Below, in pieces: positions 43,215 through 52,126 of a stretch of DNA of 64,000 bases. Position 1 is the stretch's first letter. Each line of letters starts with the position of its first letter. Under the pieces are notes generated by a model. It did not search any database. It worked only from the letters and a program-made list of their open reading frames with translations, and was not told the origin of the DNA. The DNA is from Sulfomarinibacter sp963741385 (lineage in GTDB: Bacteria; Acidobacteriota; Thermoanaerobaculia; Thermoanaerobaculales; Sulfomarinibacteraceae). The DNA lies in the NCBI GenBank assembly GCA_963741385.1, contig CAVUHO010000014.1:124001-188000 (forward strand), written 5' to 3'. Both the position numbers and the translations under genes were made by a program.

Positions 43215-44186
43215 GTGAGAGCAGCGATCGAGAACGCCGCCAGCGCCATCGCGCCGTTTGTCAGACGGACGCCTTGCCGGCGTTCTCTCGCCTTGTCCGA
43301 GCTGGTTGCCGCCGACGTTCACGTCAAGCTGGAAAACCTCCAGGAAACGGGGTCGTTCAAACTCCGCGGTGTCGTCAACAAGGTGGTGTCCTTGACTGCA
43401 GATCAATCGAGCCGCCTCCTGGTGGCAGCGTCCACCGGCAACCACGGCATGGCCTTTGCGCACGCGGTGGACATCTTCGGCCTGCACGGCAAGCTCTTCA
43501 TTCCGCGGACGGTGTCACGGGTCAAGGTGGATCTGCTTCGCCGTAGCGGAATTCCGTTCGAGATGGTCGGCGACAACTGTATTGAGGCCGAGGAGCACGC
43601 ACACGAATTCGCCCGCACCGGCGATCACGTCTGGATTTCGCCTTACAACGACGTCGAGGTGGTCCACGGCCAGGGAACCGTCGGCGTCGAGTTGTGGCAA
43701 CAGCTTGACGGGGTCGATGCCGTGCTCGTCCCGGTGGGCGGGGGAGGCTTGATCTCCGGAATCGCCGCCTACCTCAAGGCGGTCGACCCCAAGATCCAGG
43801 TGATCGGGTGCCAGCCGCGCAACTCGTGCGTGATGTTCCAGTCCCTCGAGGCCGGCAAGATCGTCCAGGCCGACGAGGCGCCGACGATCGCCGACGGCAC
43901 CGCGGGCGGCATCGAGGACGGTTCGGTGACCTTCGATCTGTGCCGTCGTTACGTGGACGACTTCATCCTGCTCGACGAGACCGAGATCGAGCGGGCCATC
44001 TGTCTTCTGTATGAAAAAGAGGTGACGGCCGCGGAGGGGGCGGCGGCGCTGACGGTGGCCGCGGTCATGAACTCCGGACGGAGGTTTGCCGGTCAACGGG
44101 TCGTCGCGGTCGTCTCCGGCAGCCGCCTCGATCCGGCGATTTTGCGCCGCCTCGGCTGCGGCGAACACCCCGGGGTGCAGGCATGA
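43215..44186 (+). CDS. PLP-dependent threonine/serine dehydratase-like ammonia-lyase
   Basis: 323 residues, fold type II PLP enzyme. Visible: PLP lysine in ENLQETGSFKLRG, the substrate loop ASTGNHG, and the phosphate-binding glycine loop VGGGGLISG. Members deaminate threonine, serine or related hydroxy/diamino acids to the keto acid and ammonia. There is no C-terminal ACT domain, so it is a catabolic-type enzyme. GTG start. Its stop overlaps the next aminotransferase start (ATGA), implying a shared pathway. Confidence 0.88.
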   Translation: MRAAIENAASAIAPFVRRTPCRRSLALSELVAADVHVKLENLQETGSFKLRGVVNKVVSLTADQSSRLLVAASTGNHGMAFAHAVDIFGLHGKLFIPRTVSRVKVDLLRRSGIPFEMVGDNCIEAEEHAHEFARTGDHVWISPYNDVEVVHGQGTVGVELWQQLDGVDAVLVPVGGGGLISGIAAYLKAVDPKIQVIGCQPRNSCVMFQSLEAGKIVQADEAPTIADGTAGGIEDGSVTFDLCRRYVDDFILLDETEIERAICLLYEKEVTAAEGAAALTVAAVMNSGRRFAGQRVVAVVSGSRLDPAILRRLGCGEHPGVQA

Positions 44187-45322
44187 GAATCCCCATATTC
44201 GAGCTCGAACGGGTGCAGTCCGTCTATGAGAACACGGTCGAGTACAACCTGACCGAGAGCGGGTTTCACCCGTTCACGTTGAATGAACTGCTCGAACCCG
44301 GGCAGGTTGCAGGTCTTGCGGACACCGTCCTCGGGTATGGCCAGACCAACGGCGCGGTCCCGCTGCGGGAGCGGATTGCGGATCTCTACCGGAACCAGTC
44401 GGTGGACAACGTGCTGGTCACCAACGGCTCCTCGGAGGCAAACTTCATCGCCTGCCACACCCTGGTCGAACCCGGCGACGAGGTGGTGATGATGGTCCCC
44501 AACTACATGCAGATCTGGGGCATCGTCGAGGAAATGGGCGCGACGCCGAAGGCCTTCCACCTCCGTGAACACGACAGCTGGGCGCCGGATCTTGAGGAGC
44601 TCCGACGGCTGGTGACGCCGAAAACGAAGATGATCGCCGTCTGCAACCCCAACAACCCCACCGGCGCCACTCTGAGCGAGGCCGGGATGGAGGAGATCGT
44701 GGCGATTGCGGAAGCGGTCGGCGCCTGGGTGTATGCCGATGAGGTGTACCGGGGGGCCGAGCTCGACGGTATCGAACTCCCGAGCTTCGCCGGCATGTAC
44801 GACCGTGTCATGGTCGCAGGCGGGTTGTCGAAGGCCTACGCCCTGCCCGGTCTGCGGCTCGGTTGGCTGGTGGGTCCCGACACCGTCATCGGCGACTCCT
44901 GGGCGTACCACGACTACACCTCGATCACCGCGGGCATCCTCAGCAACCGGATCGCCGAGATCGCGCTGTCGCCAGGGACACGCCCGCGAATCCTGGAACG
45001 GAATCGGGCAATGCTCCGCATCAATCTCGAACTCATCAACAAATGGGTCCGCGGGTTCGGCGAGGTGTTTCGCTTCACTCCACCGCGGGCCGGGGGGATG
45101 GCTTTCTTGCGTTACGCCCTGGACATCAACTCGACCGAGCTGGCCGAGTGGTTGCGGGAGGAACACAGCGTCTTCATCCTCGCCGGCGACACGTTCGGGA
45201 TGGACCGCTTTTTCAGGCTCGGCATCGGCGCCGAGACCGCCTATCTCACCGCCGGACTCGAGAGGGTCGGTCAGGCACTCCGGCGACGCTTCGGGCTCGA
45301 CGACGTTTGCAAGATCGGTTGA
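44183..45322 (+). CDS. Class I/II PLP aminotransferase
   Basis: 379 residues, fold type I. Motifs: VTNGSSEANF, CNPNNPTGA (Asn contacting PLP), YADEVYRG (Asp/Tyr) and the PLP lysine in AGGLSKAYALPGLRLGW. The sequence is closest in style to the capreomycidine-synthase/aspartate-aminotransferase subgroup; exact substrates unknown. Coupled with the upstream ammonia-lyase through an ATGA overlap. Confidence 0.88.
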   Translation: MRIPIFELERVQSVYENTVEYNLTESGFHPFTLNELLEPGQVAGLADTVLGYGQTNGAVPLRERIADLYRNQSVDNVLVTNGSSEANFIACHTLVEPGDEVVMMVPNYMQIWGIVEEMGATPKAFHLREHDSWAPDLEELRRLVTPKTKMIAVCNPNNPTGATLSEAGMEEIVAIAEAVGAWVYADEVYRGAELDGIELPSFAGMYDRVMVAGGLSKAYALPGLRLGWLVGPDTVIGDSWAYHDYTSITAGILSNRIAEIALSPGTRPRILERNRAMLRINLELINKWVRGFGEVFRFTPPRAGGMAFLRYALDINSTELAEWLREEHSVFILAGDTFGMDRFFRLGIGAETAYLTAGLERVGQALRRRFGLDDVCKIG

Positions 45323-45443
45323 CCCGGAAATCAGAAACTGGTGACCTCAACTCATGTTGAATCCGACTGCCAATTGCAACTGACGTCATCCTGAACCAGG
45401 GAGCGAACCCGGCCCACAACCCTGTCGTTCCAGGCAAGGGTGC

Positions 45444-45608
45444 GAAACCGTTCCATCCCTGCCAAGGCGACAAGCGCAGCGAAACCGTTCCCTCCCTGTC
45501 AAGCCGACAAACGCAGTCAAGCCCTTCCATCCTTGTCAAGCCGACAAACGCAGCGAAACCGTTCCCTCCCTGTCAAGCCGACAAACGCAGCGAAACCGTT
45601 CCCTCCCT
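45444..45608. repeat. 37-bp tandem repeat, four units plus a partial
   Basis: Units begin at 45444, 45481, 45518, 45555 and a partial at 45592, each close to GAAACCGTTCCCTCCCTGTC followed by AAGCCGACAAACGCAGC. They are head to tail without spacers, so this is a minisatellite and not CRISPR. The final partial unit merges into repeat copy C, whose first bases (CTGTCATTCCGACCGA) resemble the unit's CTGTCAAGCCGACAAA, so the array may have arisen from the repeat end. Confidence 0.85.
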
Positions 45609-45736
45609 GTCATTCCGACCGAGCGAACGAAGTGAGCGAGTGGAGGAATCCGGGGGGTGGCTTGAAGCACGATAATTCCTGGAGCCGCCCCGCAGATCCC
45701 TCCGCTTCGGCCCTGCGGGCCTTCGGTCGGGATGAC
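45609..45736. repeat. Dispersed palindromic repeat family 1, copy C
   Basis: Same orientation as copy A. Ends GTCATTCCGACCGA and TCGGTCGGGATGAC; inner words GTGGAGGAATC and AGATCCCTCCGCTTCGG. The 519-bp convergent gap between the aminotransferase and SsnA genes holds the tandem repeat, this copy and, at 45806-45843, a short imperfect palindrome of AACGTTCAA units next to the SsnA stop. Confidence 0.8.
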
Positions 45737-45841
45737 AGGATGGGCGATTTCGTTCGCTTCCGGTTGTGGCGTGAACTCCAGGACAGGTTTGGGCTCTCAA
45801 TCGTTCGAACGCTCAACGTTCAACGTTCAGACGTTTGAACG

Positions 45842-47218
45842 TTACATCGGCAGCCAGTCGACGGGGGAGGCGCCGATCGAAGAGAACCTTTCCCACAGCC
45901 CCGGCGCCTCGGTGCGGGCGATCTCGGCGATCGCCTGTGGGTCCAGGGTGGTGTGGCGGAAATCCTCGAGAAGAAACTCACCCCGTGCGATGGTGTGGCG
46001 GACGGGAGCTTCGGCCGCACCGTAGACCAGGTGGCCGAAGAGGTTGTCACCAGTCAGCGGAGTCGGCGGCGGGCAGTCGACGACGCAGATGTCGGCCGGC
46101 GCCCCAGGAGAGAGTTCGCCGAGCAGGGGCTCGTCGAAAAAACGGCGTGCCACCTCGACGTTGTTCTGCAGAATCCGGGGGTGGGCGGCGAACCCTACCG
46201 TCGGGTCTTCACGGCCGGCGCGCTGGATGAGAAAGGCGAACCGCAGCGACCGCAACATGGCCGACGACATCCCGTCGGTACCGAGAGCGATCATGCAGCC
46301 TTCGCCGGCCGCCCGTTCCACGTCGAACCGCCCGACGCCGTTGTTGGCGTTGGACTCCGGGCAGTGGATGAGCACCGAATGGTTGCGGGCGACCACCGCC
46401 CGGCCCTCCGATGTCAGATGAACTCCGTGCACCAGGAGGGCGCGCTCGTCGAGCAGCCCCCGTTGCTCCAGCCGCTCAAGGGGCGCCGCCCCGAACGCCA
46501 TTTCCGAGACCTGAAAGTCGAGGGAGCCCTCGGCCATGTGGATGTGGCAGCCGCAACCATCCGGCCGGCGGCTCGCCACCTCGTCGAGGGTCGCATCGGT
46601 GAGGGTGAAGCTGGCGTGGAGACCGATGGTGCCGCGCAACCGCGGGTTGTCCTGGTGTCGTTCGATGAAGCGGAGGTTCTCGACGAGCCCGGCGACCGCC
46701 TCGTCGTGACCGTTCCGGTCGGAGACCTCGTAACACAGAACGCCGGACAAGCCGGCCTCGGTGAGAGTGCGGCCGATGATGCCGAGGCTGCCTCTGAGAC
46801 ACGAAGGCGAGGCGTGGTGGTCGAATACCGTCGTGCAGCCCCAGCGGATGGCGTCGGTGGCTCCGAGCAGGGCGGAGAGCCTCACCGTTTCCGGCGTCAA
46901 CGCGCGATCCAACCGCCACCACAGCCGGTCGAGGATCTGCCCGAAATCCTGAGGGACCGAGGCCGGAGCGAGACCCCGGGCGAGGGCCGAGTAGAAGTGG
47001 TGGTGAAGATTGATCAGACCCGGCAGAATCATCCCTCCGCGCGCGTCCACCGGTTCCGCCGCCGGGTATCTGGCGCGGAGTGCGGAGGCCGGACCGACGT
47101 CGAGAATGCGATCCCCGGACCATGCGACTGCGCCGTCGAACACGATGTTGGGGTCCTGCCATCCGGTGACGACGACCCCGTTGGCCAGCAGGATCACCGG
47201 CGCAGCGTCGTCGTTCAC
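45842..47218 (-). CDS. ssnA: SsnA-like amidohydrolase of purine/selenium-hydroxylase clusters
   Basis: 458 residues from a GTG start overlapping the upstream gene's stop (GTGA). Amidohydrolase motifs: LHHHFYSAL, HASFTL, HIHMAEG, VHGVHL and GTDGMSS. Members of this branch (SsnA, guanine/8-oxoguanine deaminases, atrazine chlorohydrolase relatives) deaminate purines or related rings. Neighbours HyuA-like, YgfK and XdhD-like match the E. coli ssnA neighbourhood, which is the main reason for the symbol. Start choice removes a 61-residue Arg-rich leader that overlaps the HyuA-like gene. Confidence 0.87.
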   Translation of the reverse strand: MNDDAAPVILLANGVVVTGWQDPNIVFDGAVAWSGDRILDVGPASALRARYPAAEPVDARGGMILPGLINLHHHFYSALARGLAPASVPQDFGQILDRLWWRLDRALTPETVRLSALLGATDAIRWGCTTVFDHHASPSCLRGSLGIIGRTLTEAGLSGVLCYEVSDRNGHDEAVAGLVENLRFIERHQDNPRLRGTIGLHASFTLTDATLDEVASRRPDGCGCHIHMAEGSLDFQVSEMAFGAAPLERLEQRGLLDERALLVHGVHLTSEGRAVVARNHSVLIHCPESNANNGVGRFDVERAAGEGCMIALGTDGMSSAMLRSLRFAFLIQRAGREDPTVGFAAHPRILQNNVEVARRFFDEPLLGELSPGAPADICVVDCPPPTPLTGDNLFGHLVYGAAEAPVRHTIARGEFLLEDFRHTTLDPQAIAEIARTEAPGLWERFSSIGASPVDWLPM

Positions 47219-48609
47219 GCGACGCCTCGGCGGACCCACGTCCCGAACCCGGGCTCTCCGAATTCGACGCTGCCGGCGTTGGCGCGATCGAAGACCTTGC
47301 GGCCGCGGACAAAGGTCGAGCGCACACGACCGGTGAGCTCGCGGCCTTCGAGCGGCGTGTAGCGGTTGAGGTTGTGGAGTTCCTCCGCGAGGACCGTCCA
47401 ACGCCGCCGCTCGTCGAAAACCACGAAGTCCGCATCATAACCGGCCCGGAGCTGGCCTTTGCGGTGGTCGATTCCAAGGAAGCGTGAGGGCTCGGACGCG
47501 GTGATCTGCGTCAGGCGCTCGAGGCTGAGACGGCGGCCGCGGACGCCCTCGGAGAAAAGGTAGGGCAGCATGAGCTCGACCCCCGGGATGCCGCCGTAGT
47601 CGCTCCACACCGAAGCAGAGTGCTTCTCCTCGGGCCACTGGCCGGCGGCGTGATCGGTGGCAACAAATGAGAGCTCGCCGGCGGCGAGGCCTTTCCACAG
47701 CCGGTCGCGATCACCCGCAGTCTTGACCACCGGTGCGGTCTTGAGGATCGATCCGAGACGTTCGAAGTCCTCGATGGCGAACTCGAGGTACTGGGGACAG
47801 GTTTCGGCCGAGATCGGGAGTCCCTCCGAACGTGCGGCGCTGATCAGATCGAGGGCCTCGCCGGATGCGAGGTGGACGATGTGAACTCGTGCCCCGGTGG
47901 CCCGGCAGGCCTCGATACAGGTGGCCACGGCGGCGACCTCGGCCCGGGACGGGCGCGAGGCCGCATAGGCCGCCGGGGAATCCTCGTGGTCGTCGTGAGC
48001 CTGCCGCGTCAGCTGTTGGACGATCGAGCGGTCCTCGGCGTGGACGCCGACGGGGATTCCCAGCCGACAGGTGTGCATCAAGATCTCGCGGAGGGCGTTA
48101 CCCGTGACGTCGCGAAAGGACTCCATCCCCGAGAGCAGGTAGACCTTGATGGCCCCGACCCCTGCGTCGGCGAGGCCGGTCAGTTTTTCCTGCCAACCGG
48201 GTTGTCCGAGGGAGTTGGCGGAGGCGCCCCCCCACAGGACATAGTCGACAACAGCCTTGGACCGGATGACCTGCAGCTTGTTGGACAGGGCGTCGACGTC
48301 GGTGATCGGCGGCAACGAGGTGCACGGCATGTCCGCGACGCAGGTGACGCCTCCGGCAGCCGCCGCGCTGGTTCCGGTTTCGAAATTCTCGCGATGGGTG
48401 AAGCCTGGATCGTCGAAGTGGACGTGGCAGTCGATCACACCCGGCAAGACCAGTGCGCCTTCAAGATCGACCCACTGTTCGCCACCCGCCGCCGTGGCGC
48501 CTCCGGCGGGCAGGACATCTTCGAAACGGCCGTTCTCGACCACGAGCTCGGCGAACTGGGTGCTGTTGCCCTCGCTCGGAATCCTCAGGTTGACGTATCG
48601 GGTTCTCAT
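47215..48609 (-). CDS. HyuA/allantoinase-like cyclic amidohydrolase
   Basis: 464 residues of the dihydroorotase/allantoinase/hydantoinase group. Metal motifs: DCHVHFDDPG, the carboxylated lysine in GAIKVYLLSG, HAEDRS, HIVHLAS and ATDHAAGQWP. It hydrolyses a cyclic amide bond. Order with ssnA and ygfK matches the hyuA position of E. coli and of gut purine-degrading clusters. Coupled to ssnA by GTGA overlap. ATG at 48609 is chosen over a 17-residue extension that begins inside repeat copy F. Confidence 0.87.
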   Translation of the reverse strand: MRTRYVNLRIPSEGNSTQFAELVVENGRFEDVLPAGGATAAGGEQWVDLEGALVLPGVIDCHVHFDDPGFTHRENFETGTSAAAAGGVTCVADMPCTSLPPITDVDALSNKLQVIRSKAVVDYVLWGGASANSLGQPGWQEKLTGLADAGVGAIKVYLLSGMESFRDVTGNALREILMHTCRLGIPVGVHAEDRSIVQQLTRQAHDDHEDSPAAYAASRPSRAEVAAVATCIEACRATGARVHIVHLASGEALDLISAARSEGLPISAETCPQYLEFAIEDFERLGSILKTAPVVKTAGDRDRLWKGLAAGELSFVATDHAAGQWPEEKHSASVWSDYGGIPGVELMLPYLFSEGVRGRRLSLERLTQITASEPSRFLGIDHRKGQLRAGYDADFVVFDERRRWTVLAEELHNLNRYTPLEGRELTGRVRSTFVRGRKVFDRANAGSVEFGEPGFGTWVRRGVA

Positions 48610-48633
48610 CGTGCACCAGTCTAACCCGCCCGC

Positions 48634-48706
48634 CCGGCACGCGGGACGCGTGCCCCACAATAATCCCGAGGGTTCTCTCCTTGCGGGGCAGCCGTCCCGG
48701 CTGCCG
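48634..48706. repeat. Dispersed repeat family 2, copy F
   Basis: CCGGCACGCGGGACGCGTGCC then CCACAA at the left, and TTGCGGGGCAGCCGTCCCGGCTGCCG at the right: the same two arm types as copy E in the opposite order. It occupies most of the 127-bp gap between the ygfK stop and the HyuA-like start. Confidence 0.75.
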
Positions 48707-48736
48707 AGTGGGTGGATCTGTGGTTTGTCCGTTTTG

Positions 48737-51700
48737 CTAGCTGTCGACCGTGGAGTCGATCAACCATGCAGGTTCGGCATCCACGACTGGCAGTTCGGGC
48801 ATGGATTCGGTCAAAGACTGGAGGAGCGTGATCATGGCACCGAGATGCGTGGGATCGAATCCACCGGAGGGGGCATCCGGACCTGAGGGCCGTGAGGTCT
48901 GCACTTTCAAAGTCTCCGGGTGGAGTTCCATCGCCAGGTGAGGCGACGCATACCGAAGACGCGATCCCTCGAACAGCTCGTGCAGCTCGCCGCCGAATCG
49001 AGCCTGAATTCCTCGCGTGCCGTTGGAGTGCAGCAGCATGAAGGCGTTGTCGTCCTGGGACTCGAAGTCGCCGCGGTGGAGGTAGAGCCTCGGTTTGTCG
49101 CGCCACGGCCGGCCCGAGGTCGGGCAGAAGGTGACACAGTTGCCGCACTCGTTGCAGGCGTCGGCGAGCACGGCCACCTGGGGTCCTTGTGCAACCTTGA
49201 ACGAAACCACCTGTGACGGCGTCATCCGGCCTTGATCCATGGTCAGAGCGGGAAGCTCGAGAATCGAAGGTCGTGCGGTGTAGGTGATGATGGCTCGGTT
49301 CGGGCAGACGCCGTCACAGGTGGAGCACATGACGTCGCAGTCGAGACAGCGGGCGGCTTCCCGGACTGCGTTTTCGGGCGTCAGAGTTTCGATCACCTCG
49401 TCAAAACCGGTCCGGCTGGCCGGGGAAAGGTGGGGGATGGCCACCCTCGGTTCGATCCTCGCGCGGCGCCGCATCAGGTCGATGCGGTCGAAAACCGGCC
49501 ACCCGTGAGCTGGTTTCGGTTGGGCCTCCTCAGGTGTGGACCCGTTGGCGAGGATCGCCTCTGCGATCCGGCGACCGTCGCCGGCAGCCTTGACGATGCT
49601 GACCGGGCCGGTACTGATGATGTCGCCGCCCGCGTACACACCCGGCAACGAGGTCTCGAGCGTCGCGGGGTTGACCTCGAGATAGCCTGATGATGTGAGG
49701 GCCACCTTCTGACCCGCGAAGACACCCAGATCGGGCAATTGACCGATGGCGACGATCAAGGTGTCGAGCGCGACCTCGTACTCGGCGCCGGCCACCACCT
49801 GGGGCCGGCGGCGGCCCGATGCGTCGGCCGCACCGAGCTCCATCGTGTCCATCACGACCCCTCGGAGCCGACCCTCAGCCACCTCGAGGCGATGCGGTGC
49901 CGCGAGTTCGACGAGTCGCCCGCCTTCATCGAGGAGGTCGCGGAGCTCTTCGTCCTGGGCCGGCATCTCCTTGCGCGTTCTCCGATAGAACACGGTCACC
50001 TCGCCGTCGGTGAGCCGTCGTGCCGTCCGGGCGCAGTCCATGGCGACGTCGCCGCCGCCGATGATCCCGATGCGCCGGCCGATGTCGGGTGCGTCCCCGG
50101 TTCGCGCTGCGCGCAGAAAGTCGAGTCCGTCGAAAACCCCGTCAGCATCCTCGCCGTCGAGACCCAGGGGCCGACCCCGGCGAGCGCCGACTGCGATGAC
50201 GATGGTCGCGAATCCCTCCTCGCGAAGCGCGTCCAGGGAGAGAGTGGCGCCGACATCCTGACCATAGCGGAATTCGACCCCGAGACGACGGACCCGTTCG
50301 AGATCGCGTTCGACCGCGTAGTGGGGTGCCCGGTAGCCCGGGATGGTGGCTGAGACCATGCCGCCGCTCGAAGGGCGCGCCTCGAAAACCGTGACGTCGC
50401 GGCCTCCTCGTGCGAGAAAGGTGGCGGCTGCGAGACCGCACGGTCCGCCCCCCACCACCGCCACCGGCGGTCCAGACAGGCGGCCTCGCCGATCCTCTCC
50501 GGCGGCCTTCTCGTGGTCGGTGATAAACCGCTTGATCTCGCGGATCGCCAGCGGTTGGTCCATGTGAGTCCGCAGACACACCGGTTCGCAGGGATTGTGG
50601 CAGGTGCGCCCGAGGATGGAGGCGAGTGGGTTGTCTTCCCGGGTGACGGCTGCGGCGCCTGCCAGGTCGCCGTCGCGGACCCGCCTCATGTACTCGGGGA
50701 CCTTTTGCGCAACGTCGCAGATGTCGGTGCACGGGGCGTGGATGCAATCGAAGAGACCGAGACGCCGGGTGGTTTTGGTGTGGTCCCGATGGAACGTGTC
50801 GGCGTGATAGGCGGTTTCCGCCACGGTTGCGGCGGCGTACCGCGCGAGGTTGTGAGCGGCCGCGGCGTCCGCCGTCGGGCGTGAAGGCGAACCGCTGCGG
50901 ATGAACTCCCCGAGGTTGGAGGCGCCGGCGGCCGTCATGGCTTTTCTGAGGTTTCCGAGGTACTGCCCCAGCCGCAGATAGCCGCCCGGTTTGAGCAGAT
51001 CCGAGCACACAGTGACGGTGCGAAGACCGCACTGCAACAGAGCGGGTGTGTTGGCCGCATCAGCGCCGCCTGAAAACGACATCAGCAGCGGTTCGTCCAG
51101 GGCTTCGGTCAGGTGGTGAGCGAGGGAGACCGTGAGCGCATGCAATGGGCGGCCAGAGAGGTACATCGTCTGTTCTTTGGCGTCGAAGACCCGGCGGTGG
51201 TTGCGGACCTCGAGGGTGTTGGTGAGCTTGACGCCGAACTGCAGGCCGACCCGTCCCGCGGCAGCCCGCAGCCCTCCGATCAGCGACACCGCGTCCGCGA
51301 ACATGAGGTCGTGGGCGAAGGCTTCGTCGGGGACTGTGATGTTGGTGAAGCCGAGTGAGTCGTTGAGGATCCCGCGCACCCGTTCGGGCCCGAGGAGGGT
51401 CGGGTTGAGCTTGACGCTGGTGTGGAGGCGGCGCTCGAGCAGCAGGTATTCCGAGATGGCGCCGATCTCGTCAGGCGGGCAGCCGTGCATCGTGGAGAGC
51501 GTGACGTTGTCCGACATCCGCGACGGCACCTCGATGCCGGAGAGTTCCGGAAAACGACGCGCCACGCTCTCGAGGCACGCGGCGAGGTCGTCGCCCGCAT
51601 CTTCGATTCGGTCCAGGTATCGCTGCATATTCGGCTGTCGGATGCCCTCCAGGTTGTAGCCGACCGAGAGGTTGAAAATGACGCCGGGAGAGGCGCCTGG

Positions 51701-52120
51701 GAAACCGAACCGGCGGTGCAGCGCGTGGATCAAGACCCAGGCGTGGAGGTACTCGCGGAAGGACTCGTCGATGGCAAGCTCCTGCGACCACTCGACGTTA
51801 TAGCCTTCGTCCTGCATGTCGATGCACGGTTTGGGGATTGCGAGGTTGTCGAGGGTCTGGACGGTCTTGAGCTCGATGAAACGTGCGCCGCACAGCCACG
51901 CGACGATGATGTTCTGGGCGAGTTGCGAGTGTGGGCCGGCGGCCACTCCGAGGGGTGTCTCGAGCGTCTGGCGGTAGATCTCGGTGCGGAAAGGGTCGCC
52001 GGCGCCGGGGGAGAAGGCGAGGGCGCGCGGAATTCCGAAAACAGAGTCCTTGGCCTCGAGCTCATCGGCGATCCACGACGTGAGGTGGTCGAGTGAAAAC
52101 GGGCGGAATCGATCGGACAC
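48737..52120 (-). CDS. ygfK: YgfK-like multidomain iron-sulfur flavoprotein (putative selenate reductase subunit)
   Basis: 1127 residues. The N-terminal half (1-440) resembles a dihydroorotate-dehydrogenase-type TIM barrel (ETPLGVAAGPHSQLAQNI, SGIEVPSRMSDN, TMHGCPPDEIG). A GltD-like FAD/NAD(P)H module follows (Cys cluster CHNPCEPVC, then VAVVGGGPCGLAAATFLARGG, IGIIGGGDVAMDCAR and GVYAGGDI), and the C-terminus has CLDCDVMCSTCDGVCP and CNECGNCVTFCP Fe-S motifs. The family accompanies ssnA/xdhD clusters and is thought to move electrons in purine reduction or selenium handling; the reaction is unsettled. GTG start. Confidence 0.9.
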   Translation of the reverse strand: MSDRFRPFSLDHLTSWIADELEAKDSVFGIPRALAFSPGAGDPFRTEIYRQTLETPLGVAAGPHSQLAQNIIVAWLCGARFIELKTVQTLDNLAIPKPCIDMQDEGYNVEWSQELAIDESFREYLHAWVLIHALHRRFGFPGASPGVIFNLSVGYNLEGIRQPNMQRYLDRIEDAGDDLAACLESVARRFPELSGIEVPSRMSDNVTLSTMHGCPPDEIGAISEYLLLERRLHTSVKLNPTLLGPERVRGILNDSLGFTNITVPDEAFAHDLMFADAVSLIGGLRAAAGRVGLQFGVKLTNTLEVRNHRRVFDAKEQTMYLSGRPLHALTVSLAHHLTEALDEPLLMSFSGGADAANTPALLQCGLRTVTVCSDLLKPGGYLRLGQYLGNLRKAMTAAGASNLGEFIRSGSPSRPTADAAAAHNLARYAAATVAETAYHADTFHRDHTKTTRRLGLFDCIHAPCTDICDVAQKVPEYMRRVRDGDLAGAAAVTREDNPLASILGRTCHNPCEPVCLRTHMDQPLAIREIKRFITDHEKAAGEDRRGRLSGPPVAVVGGGPCGLAAATFLARGGRDVTVFEARPSSGGMVSATIPGYRAPHYAVERDLERVRRLGVEFRYGQDVGATLSLDALREEGFATIVIAVGARRGRPLGLDGEDADGVFDGLDFLRAARTGDAPDIGRRIGIIGGGDVAMDCARTARRLTDGEVTVFYRRTRKEMPAQDEELRDLLDEGGRLVELAAPHRLEVAEGRLRGVVMDTMELGAADASGRRRPQVVAGAEYEVALDTLIVAIGQLPDLGVFAGQKVALTSSGYLEVNPATLETSLPGVYAGGDIISTGPVSIVKAAGDGRRIAEAILANGSTPEEAQPKPAHGWPVFDRIDLMRRRARIEPRVAIPHLSPASRTGFDEVIETLTPENAVREAARCLDCDVMCSTCDGVCPNRAIITYTARPSILELPALTMDQGRMTPSQVVSFKVAQGPQVAVLADACNECGNCVTFCPTSGRPWRDKPRLYLHRGDFESQDDNAFMLLHSNGTRGIQARFGGELHELFEGSRLRYASPHLAMELHPETLKVQTSRPSGPDAPSGGFDPTHLGAMITLLQSLTESMPELPVVDAEPAWLIDSTVDS

Positions 52121-52126
52121 CGTTCG

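Noticed and set aside
45444..45608. CRISPR-like array of 37-bp units
   Set aside because: Units abut directly with no spacers and no cas genes are near.
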